A program made the translations under genes and the position numbers. DNA of 64,000 nucleotides, from assembly GCA_033032865.1 (NCBI GenBank), contig JAWHQI010000079.1, forward strand, positions 8,684,501-8,748,500, written 5' to 3'. Under the pieces are notes generated by a model. That model was not told the origin of the DNA and searched no databases. It saw nothing but the letters and a program-made list of their open reading frames with translations. The DNA comes from Dactylorhiza incarnata. Lineage: Eukaryota > Streptophyta > Magnoliopsida > Asparagales > Orchidaceae. Shown here piece after piece: positions 36,051 to 48,010 of this stretch (positions within the stretch are counted from its first letter, which is position 1; every line of letters starts with the position of its first letter).

Positions 36051-36849
36051 AGGGCAGAAATTAAAAGTGCAATATATTCTAAATGGCTTAACCAAATCCC
36101 TTCATTTTTCTACCATGCATGCATGGTATGATGATACACCCAGGGTTTAAATTTGATAATTTATGAAGATATTTTCATTGAGATATTTCAGTTATTAGCA
36201 ATAGTAAATAATTGGTATTTATGGAGTTGTGTAACTCCAAACACCCCCAAATTTGGGTGGTAAGTTATTTATATATATATTGATCACTGGTTAAAATTTC
36301 ATCACATGTGCATGAGTATATTTCTCTGAACTTCAAAATGAAGTTTGGGTCTTAAGAGGAAAATTGGGGTGCTAATATTCAATTGGGCTTTTGAGCTTTT
36401 TCATGGAATTGAAGGTGGGAATCACCTTGCATGCCTCTGAAACCTTGGGGTTAGTGTATGTCATGAGGATATACATCATTGACATAAGTTTCATGATTTT
36501 TGGAAGTTATTTTCCTAAAGTTTTTAATTAAATGAAAATTGTCACACTTTTAAATTAATGAAATAATTTGAATCAAAAACTTAGAGATAAATCCAAAACT
36601 CTGGGAAAATGGATCTTTGACTGGAAAAGCACATTTAGGAATTTTGTTGGAATTTTTGGACCTCATTTATTTCTCTGAATTTGATTTATTTGGTTAGGTC
36701 AAATTTATTCAAATATGACATTTAGGTCTCATATGCACTTGGAGAATTATGAAATTATTCTAGTAGGTTTCCTTGGTGATCCTATAGCTCTGTAAATATT
36801 ACCATAATTTTAGATGAATTCTAGGTCATTATATAGTACTTGTTATATA

Positions 36850-37970
36850 ACCCCTTATTGACACACCATTTGTAATAAATAGCAATTATGGATAAATACT
36901 CTCTTGTAAATTATGAAACTTTGGATTTGGTGTTTCTAGATGATTATTGTACTAGGATAATTTTCTCAGAATTTATAGAGACATATTAATGGTAGTTGTA
37001 GTATAAACCCTTATTGGCACACCATTTGTAATAAATAGCAATTATGGATAAATACTCTCTGGTAAATTATGAAACTTTGGATTTGGTGTTTCTAGATGAT
37101 TATTGTACTAGGATAATTTTCTCAGAATTTATAGAGACGTATTAATGGTAGTTGTAGTGTTACCCTTATTGGCACACCATATGTAATAAATAGCAATTAT
37201 GGATTAATCCTCTCTGGTAAATTATGAAACTTTGGATTTGGTGTTTGTAGATGATTATTGTACTAGGATAATTTTCGCAGAATTTATAGAGACATATTAA
37301 TGGTAGTTGTAGTGTAAACCCTTATTGGCACACCATTTGTAATAAATAGCAATTATGGATAAATACTCTCTGGTAAATTATGAAACTTTGGATTTGGTGT
37401 TTCTAGATGATTATTGTACTAGGATAATGTTCTCAGAATTTATAGAGACATATTAATGGTAGTTGTAGTGTAAACCCTTATTGTCACACCATTTGTAATA
37501 AATAGCAATTATGGATAAATACTCTCTGGTAAATTATGAAACTTTGGATATGGTGTTTCTAGATGATTATTGTACTAGGATAATTTTCGCAGAATTTATA
37601 GAGACATATTAATGGTAGTTGTAGTGTAAACCCTTATTGGCACACCATTTGTAATAAATAGCAATTATGGATAAATACTCTCTGGTAAATTATGAAACTT
37701 TGGATTTGGTGTTTCTAGATGATTATTTTACTAGGATAATGTTCTTAGAATTTATAGAGACATATTAATGGTAGTTGTAGTGTAAACCCTTATTGGCACA
37801 CCATTTGTAATGAATAGCAATTATGGATAAATACTCTCTGGTAAATTATGAAACTTTGGATTTGGTGTTTCTAGATGATTATTATACTAGGATAATTTTC
37901 TCAGAATTTTTAGAGACATATTAATGGTAGTTGTTGTGTAAATCCCTATTTGCACCCCTTTAAAGATAAA
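36850..37970. repeat. 156-bp tandem repeat in GLTR, about seven copies
   Basis: The word CACACCATTTGTAATA starts at 36862, 37018, 37173, 37329, 37485, 37641 and 37797, so the period is 155-156 bp. Copies are highly alike; more diverged half-units flank the array on both sides. Confidence 0.95.
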
Positions 37971-38629
37971 TAGAAATTATGAGTTTAAAATGTTTGGAAA
38001 AGTATGATCTTCTGGAAATAGTGTTTTTATGTTCATATGAAGCTACTGTAATTTTTCCAGAATTTTAGGAAGTCAAAATCTTGGACTTGATGTGTAAAAT
38101 TATTTTTCCATTCATTCATTGAAAATTAGGGATCATGGTTATTTAATTGATGGAAAAATATGAAATATTGGAAGTCTTTTTATCATGTCACATTTCATCA
38201 CTGGAAGGATATTTAACAAGTTTGAATTCACTAGCATGATACCTCCTTCACATTTTAGATTCAGATTAGTAATTAATGAATTTTATAGAGGGCAAAATTA
38301 TATGAAACATGCTTGGATTTTGATCATCCCTTATTTTATTCACTATGAACCTATGATAAAAATTAAAAGTCATTTGGAAGTAATTTGACCAAGGTTCCAT
38401 CATAGGAATCTAAGTAGTTATATGTCATGGTCTGCGGATAGTGAAAACTCATTATGATGAATAGGTCAATATAATCACAAGGAAATCGGTGAGAATTTGA
38501 TTATAACAAGAGATGAGTATAGACCACTTAGAGTACTAAAGTTATTAGAGTTGAATCCAAAAGAACGATTGCTCAGGAGCGGGATGAAACATAAGGCGTG
38601 AAAACACTTAAGATATAAAGAGTAATGAG

Positions 38630-39110
38630 AGGGTGGAATGTTAGGTCAGGGTAGTCACCAAGAATGTTAATTGTCCTGGAAAGGGGTTGGGCATCATCCC
38701 ATCACATACCCTAGTACCTTGCGAACCCTTCATCGGGTAGCCCTCGGGAAGTTCAGGATCCACCCTAAACTTCCTAGTATAATAATAACTAAACAAGGGT
38801 AGTCTAAATAGGAGTTTAGACGATGAGAGTGCTTGATGAGCTATGGGTAAGGCTGTGCTCGGGATTGACGAAAGATCGTCCTTCCCCTTAGAGGGTCATA
38901 TAGCGCTGAGGTTTAAGTTAAGTGGAATGATAAGAGGGTAATCTTATGGGTAGATACCAATAATACTAAGTGTCTTGAAAAAGGGAACTTTGGGGTGTCA
39001 TCCCATTGTAGTTCCTAGTACCGTAGCGAGCCCCTTACAGGGTAATCCTAGGGGAGTCCAAGATTAACCGTAAACAGTAGGGATAAGATGTTATACAAGA
39101 ATAATTTAAT
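38630..39110. repeat. Diverged duplication of about 300 bp in GLTR
   Basis: Two stretches share GGGTAGTCACCAAGAATGTT / GGGTAGATACCAATAATACT, CATCCCAT and CCTAGTACC, about 300 bp apart. Confidence 0.6.
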
Positions 39111-40919
39111 AACACACTCACCCACACCCCGTGGTTACGGGAGCTTAGTCCGTTTGGTGCTACGAGCAGTAAGCTCCGTGTTTGTAAGAGCGGATCGACA
39201 AGTCAGGTGAGCTTGTGACTCAGTAGTGTATGTTGGTACGGACAGGTTGGTCCGGTGAGTCGGTGGCTCGGAAGGTTATTATTGACGGGCAGGTTAGCCC
39301 GGGGAGCTTATGGCTCAGAGGTAGATAGTAGAACATGTTGCATGTGCACGAAGGTGGTGGGTCTTCGGTATTGGATAGACGTTCACACCGACGTCAATAC
39401 GTTGACTCGGCAAGTGTGGTAATTACACTTAGCCATGAAAGTCTGGCGGTCCAGTCAGCAAGAGTACGCAGACGCTTCGCGGTTTTGTGTTGAGGCGTAC
39501 GATAGGTCTAGGTTAGGTAGTGTGAATACCAACCTAGAGGTGGGCAGGGCCCAACCCACCGCTTCCGTTTGCCACTACGGGAGTATCCTGGGAGTCTTGC
39601 TAGCTCCAAAAAGGGGGAACTAAAGGTCTATGCGCATAGAGTCGTGGTGAGTGAGTTGCACTTTTATGAACATAGCATAACAGCATACCTTGCATATCAT
39701 AGCATGAACATTGCATTTCAACCCCTACCCCTATCGTATAAATTGGTATGGGACTTTTTATACGATAGGCCCTGCTAAACGACCCTTTGGTCTATAGGTT
39801 TGTATGGCATTCCTATAAATCAATGGTTACTCTTAAATTAATTTACTTGCGTCGCACTGCTTCTCTTGCTTACCTCTTTTACTGCTGCGATATTACTTTA
39901 CTGCACTTAATACTGTTTACTTGCTCATACTGCTAGCATAGAATTTATATGGATATACTCTTGTTAGCGTAGAATGTTTGTCACCTGCTACCTTCTTGAT
40001 TACTCCACTTTGTTGTCCTCCGCTTCTTCCTCCCGCACGGTGCCTAGGAGTCGCAGGGGGAGGCGGGGACAAAATCGGCTTAGTCTTTATGACTAACGGT
40101 CGATTATGACCGTAGGTGTTCGAGGAGCTGGAGCACCGGCACGACCAGCCAAGACATGATGGCAGGATCTGAGGAGCAGAATCCATGCAATACTCCTACT
40201 ACAGGAAAGGTGATTGAAGATTTGAGAATTGTTAGCTTCCGCATAGATGTAGAGTGAGAGAGTGAGATTTTGTTCTACCTTGGTTATGTACTGGGCATAA
40301 GCCCTTTTTACCCTTTCATTTATGGTACTCATGATGGACAGTTTACTTTTGGATATATATATGTACAGATGCGTGTGATTGTGGACTTGTGTACTAGTTT
40401 TCTTCTTATCTCTTGTTGGTCTGGCTGATCGTTCTTGCCGGCAGGATCGGCGTCTTGCGGAGGTGGCTAACTTGTGTGCTAGCATCTCCGTAAGGCGGCG
40501 GTTCTTGGCATAAGATCCAGGAACTCTCCTGGTGCGGGAGAGGGATCTTACATCATATCTCCCTGTCGCCATGAGTCGTCAACCCTCCCGCACTGGTATG
40601 AACGGTCTGCGGGCGTGACCAACCCGCCACTTCCAAACAATCTTCAAAAGCTTAAACACAGGAGCAAGCACATTAAAACTTGACGCGGCATTCTTACTCG
40701 ACCGGTCACTCGACTCTTGACTGGGAGGCTCGACGGTAGGAGGGCTCCTCATTTGGGGTTGTCTTAGGAGGAGGGACTCAACTCCAGGTTTTCCCCAGCT
40801 AAGGCCTCACAGAAAGGAGGAGAAGCACCGCTTGCCAGCGTCGGACTGCGGTTAGCACTAAAATATAATTAAAGTGCGACATAAGCAGAAAGAAAGGACA
40901 GAAGCAGGGGCCGGAATAT

Positions 40920-42090
40920 CAGGACCAGTACGAGACTGGAGAATTGAAAGTACAGAAAAAAGTAAATAAAGGACCAGTGCGAGACTGGATTACTGGAAAT
41001 GAATGAACAGAAATATAAGTAAGGGGAACAGTGCGAGACTGGATTTAAAGAATAAATGCTGAAAGTAAAAGCAAGGGGACCAGTGCGAGACTCGATTTAA
41101 AGAATAAATGTAGAATGTAAAAGCAGGGGGACCAGTGCGAGACTGAATTTAAAGAATAAATGCTGAAAGTAAAAGTAGGGGGACCGGTGCGAGACTGGAT
41201 TTAAAGAATAAATGACGAAAGTAAAAGCAGGGGGACCAGTGCGAGACTGGATTTAAAAATAAATGTCGAAAGTAAAAGCAGGGGGGACCAGTGCGAGACT
41301 GGAGAACATAATAAATAAAGGGTTAGTAGTCCAATCACTCCATAACAGGAGGCTTCAAAGTCGACTCCGTTCTTAGGAGGAAGTTCCGTTCAATCCCCAT
41401 TCATAGGGGTCTTTTCTCCGTTCTTAGGAGTTTACTTAGATTTTTATGAGATTACTTATATTTCGTGGAATTCCTATTTCTCGGTCCATATTTTAAGTAT
41501 TTTGATGTTATTGAATCCCGTGTTCGTCGAACTGAACATTTGTTACTGATTCGTCGAACACAGTGCTGAGAAGAACTTTCGTTGAACTGAAGCACGCCAT
41601 TCGTCGAACTGAAGCACGTCGTTCGTCGAACTCAGGATGGAGTTCGTCAAATGGAATATTTGTTACTAACTCGTCGAACGCGGAAAACAAGACTTTCGTC
41701 GAACCCAGACAGGAGTTCGTCGAACTCGATGAAATAAACTGAAGACTTTCTAGAGAATTTGATTCGTCGAGATGAGAAGGACTTTATCGAACTAAAGCAC
41801 GTCGTTCGTCGAACTCAGGATGGAGTTCGTCGAACGCAGATTGAAGCACGTTGTTCGTCGAACTAAGGATGGAGTTCGCAGATTGAAGCACGTAGTTCGT
41901 CGAACTCGGGATGCCATTCGTCGAAAGCAGATTGAAGCACGTTGATCGTCGAACTCATGACCAAGTTCGCAGATTGAAGCATGCCGTACGTCGAACTCAG
42001 GGTGGAGTTCGTCGAACGCAGATTGAAGCACGCTGTCCGTTGAACTCAGGATGGAGTTCGTCGAACGCAGATTTAGTTCGTCGAACGTAG
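40920..42090. repeat. 52-bp array and GTTCGTCGAAC array in TEK1 5' LTR
   Basis: Counterparts of 24835-26055. The 52-bp array (40920-41305) has slightly fewer copies than the other LTR; the GTTCGTCGAAC array covers 41520-42090. Confidence 0.9.
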
Positions 42091-44090
42091 AGCCCTAGAA
42101 TTTTCCTAAGATCTAACAGCCTAAAACCTTGTAAGGGAATTTGAAAATAGCAATACTTCTCCTAAAAATCCCAAAAAATTATGGTCGGTGCCCCTCAGAG
42201 TGGGGAACATTTTCTATGTTGGGGGTTTTAGCCAAAAGTGCCCCATTTCTCCCCAGGAACATAAGGAAGGGGAAGGGGGATTGGTGTGCAAATAGAGGAA
42301 AGGGAGAGAGCAGGGAGCGCCACACCGGGCGCCCTCCTGGGGTCCCCACAGCGGATCTGCGGCGGATCCATTGTGGGGGGCACATATGTTGAGGCGGGGG
42401 CGGGAAAAAAGGATAGAGGAGACGCCCGATCTCCCGGGGGAGATCGGACGGCTCACGCTATCACAGCGGGTGGCGGCCGCTGCCGCCGCCGGGCAGCGAC
42501 CGGATGGTGCCGGCGCCGCCCCCGGTCGGTGCGCCGGGGGCTGGCGAGAACTCCGGATATGGTCCGGCGGCCTGGCGCCGCCGTCCATCACTGGGATATT
42601 GAAGGAAAGGGGGCGGGGCGGTGGTGCAGGCTGCATGCGCCATGCAGGCTTGCTGCGCCGCTGCCCCCTATCGGGGCAGCCTCCCCTGCCGCCCATGACC
42701 GAGGCGCCGGGGAGGGAGAAATCCTTCGGCGGGGGTCCGGCGGCCTGGCGCCACTAGCCGCCGCCGGGGGAGGGCTTTTTCCCGTAAAGGAAATGCAGGG
42801 AGGGAGGGAGAAGATTGTGGGTGCCGCCGGAGGCGCGTCCTCCGGCGGCCCTGCTACCATCCTTCGTCGGAGCAGAGGTCCCCTGGTGGGGACCTGCTCT
42901 CCCAGCGCCACCACCGACATTGGGGGTGCAGCTCTCACGGCCATACCTCTACCAGCACCTGGGCAAGGCTCGGGGTGGTGCTGGCGGCGCTCCGGCGATG
43001 GGGGAGGGCGGCCGGCTGCCTTAGGGAAGTATGAAGGAGGAGGGGGAGGTTTCTACCTATAGGGGAGGGGCTCGGGAGGTACAGGGGTGGCTCGACATGG
43101 AGAGGAGGTGGTGGCGGCGGTTCGGCTGGGAAGAGCTCTGGCAGGGGTGGGGGAAGGTTGGCCGACTGGGGAAGGAGGGTGCTGAGGAGGGGGGTTGTGC
43201 ATTCAGGAAGGAGGTTGGGCCCCTCCTTTGATAAGAGAAGAGGGAGGCCTCCCCTCTACCTTCCTTTATACCGCATGGGTTAAAGAGAGGGATGAGTTGG
43301 GGAAGATATTTTCTCCCCCCCCCCCCTCCCTTGCCCTAACAGGGGGCTGCCTATTCATGGGCAGCCCCCTCCCTCCTGGGGGATAGATTCTCTCTCCTCC
43401 CCACCCCCCTTTTTCCTTTCTTTTCCGAAGGTTTGCATGCTTGGGGGGGGGGGGTGACAAAGGTCAACTTAGGGCGGGGTCCTCCATGATTTATCGGGGC
43501 CGATTCTGAGTTTGCGCATTCTGTATTTCGTGTGTTGTGACGAGGCGGTCTGCATAATCCCAAACAGGCATATTCTCCATATGACCTCGGATTGACAATC
43601 CACGAGTTCCATGACGCTCGTGTGGACTATACAAGTCTAACGAAACTGAAGGAAGTCGAATCGGGGTACATTTGGTCACTGTACCTCAATGACTTAGTTG
43701 CGGCACGCAATAATACCAAAAATGGTCATTTTCTCCAAACGACCTCGGATCAGAAAGGAACGAGCTCCATTACACTCGTATCGGTTATACGAGTCTAATG
43801 GAACTGACGGAAGTCAAATCGGGGTACATTTGGTCACTGTACCCCAACGACTTAGTTGCGGCGCGCAACAATACCCAAAACGGTCGTTTTCTCCAAACGA
43901 CCTTGGATTGGAATGGGACGAGCTCCATTACAAACGTATCGGTTATACGAGTCTAACGGAACTGACGAAAGTCAAATCGTAGTCCCCTAGTACACCATTC
44001 TATATTGAGTCATTCTCTATCTCTCGGGCCTACTTTTATTGGGCTCACTAGGGTCTAGTGACCCAATTAAAGTCGGGATGTTACACTATG

Positions 44091-44642
44091 TCTGTCTCTA
44101 CCACGGAAGCGGAGTTCAAAACTTCGGCTTTGGCGGCTCAGGAAGCCATCTGGCTTAGGAGGCTTGTAGAGGACATTCATAGGGAGGTGCGAGGTCCTAC
44201 TCTGCTACGTGGTGACAATGAGAGTGCTCTCAAACTGGTGAATAATCTAGTTTGTCACGCACGTACGAAGCACATAGAGATTCATCACCATTTCATTTGT
44301 GAGAAGGTGTTGGAGGGGTCTCTAACTGTGGAGCATGTGTAGAGCAAGGAGAACGTTGCTGACATATTTACTAAGCCGCTGTCGAAGGGACCATTTGGTC
44401 GGTTGCGGAGTTTGCTTGGGCTGACTTCCACTTCCCACTTCAAGGGGGAGTGTTCAATTTTTGAAGTGGAGGTGGAATGGTGCTGGGCGGTCTGCAGATT
44501 GGAGACCGCGCGGTCTGCGCTGGTACTCTGGCCTGTTCTGTCTATCAATCTGTCTGGGCGGTCTGGTCTGGGAGATCGCTGTTTATCCAAGCAGCTCGCG
44601 CATGGTGTTCTGGAGACTTGTTCAAGTCGTCCAGATGTTTAG
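44091..44642 (+). pseudogene. gag-pol: COP2 pol C-terminal end, continuing into the 3' LTR
   Basis: It resumes the RNase H exactly where TEK1 cut it (MSVSTTEAEFKTSALAAQEA), with the RNase H Asp in RGDNESALKL and the end motif [16 protein letters not shown] lies in frame at 44340. After HFKGE the frame has no stop before the LTR at 44451 and runs on to 44642 inside it. Confidence 0.88.
44441..44450 (+). other. COP2 polypurine tract
   Basis: CAAGGGGGAG abuts the TG of the 3' LTR. Confidence 0.85.
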
Positions 44643-45640
44643 TAGGTTTGCCTTCTTGCAGTGACCGGGCGGTCTGACGACTGTTCTAGTCGGTCTGGTT
44701 TACTGAAGAAGTTCTTTGCCTTTGCAATAAATACTGGGCGGTCTGTTTTAGGGAGACCATAGTAACCGGGCGGTTTGTACATAACTGTATGGTTAATAAG
44801 GGAGCTGTTTAGCTTTGCTAAGCTCGGGCGGTATGTTTTGTGAGACCGCTCGTGATCTGGTGGGCAGTTATTGTATCCCAGTTTGTGCGGTGACGACATC
44901 AGCTATTCACCTATAAATAGGGGTTAAGGGCCCGTCATTCATAATGAGAACTGTAAGAACCAAAGTTGGCTTGATTGTGTCGGTCTCAATTTGAGGTCGC
45001 GCGGTGTGAGATTTTGTCTGATCGGTTTATTTGTTCGTAGGTTAGCGGCTAGTAGCTCGCGGTTAGCGTGTCTCCCTTCTTCCAGCTTTGAATAAATTAG
45101 TCCGACCGGACTGTGTTTAGGTGTTCTTGGTCTGTGCAGTGGACTCAGTTGATCAGGCGGTCTTAAGTGGTCAGGCGATCTTGAGTTGCGGTCTACAGTA
45201 GGTAGCAGTTTCTCTATTCAGAGTTCGCGGGTTCTTCTGTGATCAAGACCGTGTGGTCTAGGAGATCAAGGTGTACGAACTGGTTGTCTTTCAACAGTTG
45301 AATAAAGCAGCAGGTCGGGTGATCTGTGGTTGCGGTCTGATAGGTGAAGCTTGTGCTCTGTTCCCGCAGTCTCAGGGATATCCGTCTGGCTTGTCTGTTC
45401 GCGCGGTCTGGCGGTCTCAAGGTGTCAGATCGTCAGTAGCTTGTATTTTGTGTTTTGTGCTTCTCTCCTCCGTGATTCTTATGAATCATGTCTCGCCATG
45501 TATACCTCGAATTTTGAAGAGATAGTTAATACCATAGCACTATTCGTTTTTCCCATTGTCATTGTTGTGCTACACTTGTGAAAAGTTTTGTGAAGTGTTT
45601 CCGCATTTTACTTCACCTCCGGACCTCAACTTTTTCAACA
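44451..45640 (+). repeat. COP2 3' LTR (1190 bp)
   Basis: TGTTCAATTT...TTTTTCAACA, colinear with 18526-19725. TATA box at 44912-44919. Followed by the target duplication GATTT. Confidence 0.93.
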
Positions 45641-45645
45641 GATTT

Positions 45646-46253
45646 CACTACCGTTATAAGAAAATATGAAAAGATAGAGTAAAAATCAGAACAAAAGACT
45701 CCCTAGATTGAATAGCGCTGAAGGAGATGTTGAAGATACGCAATGACCATGTCGGAGTTGAAGCGATCATGCTTCTTCAAATTTGTCATTGGAAATCTCA
45801 TTCTCACTCTTGTTCTTCAATGGTGGTGTTAGGAGTGCTCTCTGAATTTGGATGAAATGCTCTCTCTGAAGTATAGAATGAAGGCTTGGAATGCATCAAT
45901 CTTGATCAAATAAAATCAACTCTTTAAATAAGCATGGAAGTTAACGCGCGACATTAAGATTTAACGCCAGCGTTAGTGTTCGTGTATAGAAACCGCTGAC
46001 ATCGTGCAACTGTCGAGAACGTGGCAGTTTGTGGACTCAACGTGTACGTTAAGTGTCAACGTTGGCGTTGTCACTTAGTAACCAACTATCTGTCATCTCG
46101 ACGTCAAGATCCGTTGAGAAGTCATTCCTATTCGACGAATGTTAACGCTAGGCGTTAACTGCTAACGCGGGGTGTTAATTCACTTTTCATAGAATCTTCA
46201 TCACTCAGTATCCTGTTCATAATGTTATTTAACTATAGTACCTGCACACTATT
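45646..46253 (-). repeat. SIR2 5' LTR, second piece
   Basis: Continues the LTR from 18525 in register (AACAAAAGACTCCCTAGATT matches the SIR1 LTR near 6360). TATA-like word TTATTTAAAG on the minus strand at about 45921-45930, with TAACGC/GCGTTA inverted words upstream (45941-46175). Ends ACTAT, the SIR3 target. Confidence 0.85.
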
Positions 46254-47526
46254 GTTGGATCTTGCAGCGCCCTTAGAGGGGGGGTGAATAAGGGCTAAAA
46301 TTTACTTTGAATTTTTTTTAATATATTATGATAATTTTAACGGATAAACAAGTAGATTTTTAGACAACCCAAATAAACACTTAGAAAATCATAAGAAATT
46401 GGAAATCAAATTTATTTCCACAAGTGATGAATACAAAGGATTGTCGATCTTAATAAAGTTTAAAATCAAGGCTATAATAAAAATAAACTTTTAACAATTT
46501 GTGTTTACCAATCCTTCTCCCAAGGATCGGAAGGCTATCACTTGTCTCTCCCTAGACCAAGCCCAAGCCTATCCTATAGATCTTCCCAAGATCTAGACGT
46601 AGCACACAAGGCCATGATTTCTTACCAAGCCACGCAAGGACTTGGACGCTCCGCACAAGGAAGTGATTTTCCCCTAAGCCACGCAAGGACTTAGACGTCA
46701 CGCACAAGGAGACGATTTCCCTACCAATACAAAATGTATATAAATGAAAATACAAAATGAAATGATGAACTCCCTAGAAATTCAGATCTCTGAAAGAAAG
46801 GTTGAAGCCTCGAGATGATCGTTGATGTAGAAGCGCGTCCGATTTCATCTTCAATTTCAAACCTTCTCAGCACAAATGGGAGTTCATGAAGTTCTGGAGC
46901 TCTCTGGTTTTTATGCCCTCGGGAAGGAACATAGAATTCTCCAAACTTGCAATGCACGAACAGAAAGAACCATTTTATAGATTTTCACTGTCGCCTGGGC
47001 GACATCACTGTCAGAATTCTGACAGCGCAAAACTATCGCTCATAGTGCTGTCGTGCGGGCAGTTGCGGTAACTTCCGAGCTGTCGCCTGGGCGACAGTAG
47101 CTGTCAGAAAATTCCGACAGCGCCAAACTGCTGCTCATCGTGCTGCCATGCGGGCAGTTGTTGTAACTTCTCTGCTGTCGCCTGGGCGACATTGACTGTC
47201 AGAATATTCTGACAGCTCCTCTTCATTTTTGTTGTCCGAAACTTCTCCAGACTGTAGATTGAGTCGTTCTCATCTCCAAAATGGAGTGGACCATTCCGTA
47301 ACTCTTCCTGGATTGAAAGTTATGGCCATTTTAAGATCAGCACACAAAACTCATCCTTTTGCTTTTTCTAATGTGTACACACTCTTGGATCATGCCCATT
47401 AACGAGGACTTGTCTTCTCATTGAACCTGTACAACCTAGACACTATAAATAAACAAAAGACTAGATCAAATACAACACGGTATTTGTTATTCTCAAACCA
47501 AGAGATGCGGAACATATGCTCCAACA
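46254..47526 (-). repeat. SIR3 3' LTR
   Basis: TGTTGGATCT...GCTCCAACA. TATA box CTATAAAATG on the minus strand (46971-46980), with TGTCGCCTGGGCGACA and TGTCAGAATTCTGACA palindromes upstream at 46988-47215. Confidence 0.93.
46971..47215 (-). promoter_or_regulatory. TATA box and palindrome array of SIR3 3' LTR
   Basis: CTATAAAATG is followed upstream by three pairs of palindromes, GTCGCCTGGGCGAC and CTGTCAGAATTCTGACAG or variants, starting near 46988, 47080 and 47175. This is the same design as SIR1, with the second palindrome altered. Confidence 0.65.
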
Positions 47527-48010
47527 ATCTCCCACTTTTGATAATAACAAATACCCGTATGAGAAATTAGTGAGATTAAGACAATTTGTGTTTATAGATA
47601 AGTGCGGTAATAAGATATGCATGAATAACATATTAAGAGCGTGATAGAATTGAAAGCGATAATGCCTACTCTTTCTATATCAAGTCCTCCCCCTACATTA
47701 GTGTCTCTTATAAACTACTCCCCCTAAATATCTATTTTACTAGATTTCTCAATTTCTTCTCCCCCTTTGTTATTAACAAAAGTGGGTAGGGATGAGTGTA
47801 TATCTTTTAAGAAAGGTAAGGAACCATTTATTGAAGGATTTTCATGATCGAGCATATGATAGTGTATGCACCTCCTATATGATTACTCCCCCTACAAATA
47901 TACCCATTTTTTGAGTTTAATATCATTATAATGCACTCCCCCTAAATATTAGATTTATGCAATTTAATCTCCCCTTTTGGTAGAATCAAAAGAGGGTTTA
48001 GGAGTGAGTA
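47527..48010 (-). other. SIR3 polypurine tract and multiple PPT-like motifs
   Basis: The PPT next to the LTR reads AAAAGTGGGAGAT on the minus strand (47527-47539). AGGGGGAG (plus-strand CTCCCCCT) recurs at 47687, 47718, 47759, 47886 and 47936, with a variant at 47969. Repeated internal PPT-like motifs are a reported hallmark of Sireviruses. Confidence 0.85.

Larger units (their letters stand above)
33968..40552 (+). mobile_element. GLTR: 6.6-kb coding-free LTR-like insertion (solo LTR or LARD)
   Basis: Ends TGTAACATCCC...GGGATCTTACA, the inverted ends seen in Tekay-type LTRs. The flanking 5-mers GCACA (33963-33967) and TCATA (40553-40557) fit a decayed target duplication: removing one aligns the TEK1 LTR exactly with its partner near 24466. 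No ORF shows a retroelement domain, and no internal LTR pair was seen. The best reading is a very long solo LTR. A coding-free LARD is the alternative. ATTAAGGTACGATTT at 35295-35309 may be a leader end with a splice donor, which would support the plus orientation. Confidence 0.7.
23533..44085 (-). mobile_element. TEK1: Ty3/gypsy chromovirus (Tekay/Del-like) with 4.5-kb LTRs
   Basis: LTRs 23533-28067 (4535 bp) and 33001-44085 (about 4500 bp after removing GLTR). Internal region of 4933 bp has gag then protease-RT-RNase H-integrase on the minus strand. Domain order places it in Ty3/gypsy. Very long LTRs with TGTAAYATCC ends and a C-terminal chromodomain-like segment fit the Tekay branch. Inserted in COP2. 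Confidence 0.9.
33001..44085 (-). repeat. TEK1 5' LTR, split by GLTR
   Basis: Pieces 33001-33967 and 40553-44085 align colinearly with 23533-28067. The start carries a run of 25 C followed by 18 A (33008-33050), where the other LTR has CCCCCCTCCCAAAA. Followed by the duplication CTATG. Confidence 0.92.
18526..45640 (+). mobile_element. COP2: Ty1/copia retrotransposon split by TEK1
   Basis: LTRs at 18526-19725 and 44451-45640, PBS directly after the first, PPT CAAGGGGGAG directly before the second. The target duplication GATTT is at 18521-18525 and 45641-45645. Without TEK1 and its duplicated target the element is about 6.56 kb. All coding remnants lie in one reading frame. Confidence 0.95.

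Noticed and set aside
40093..40572. A 159-codon minus ORF at the end of GLTR
   Set aside because: No motif, it crosses the GLTR boundary at 40552, and it includes a TATATA tract.
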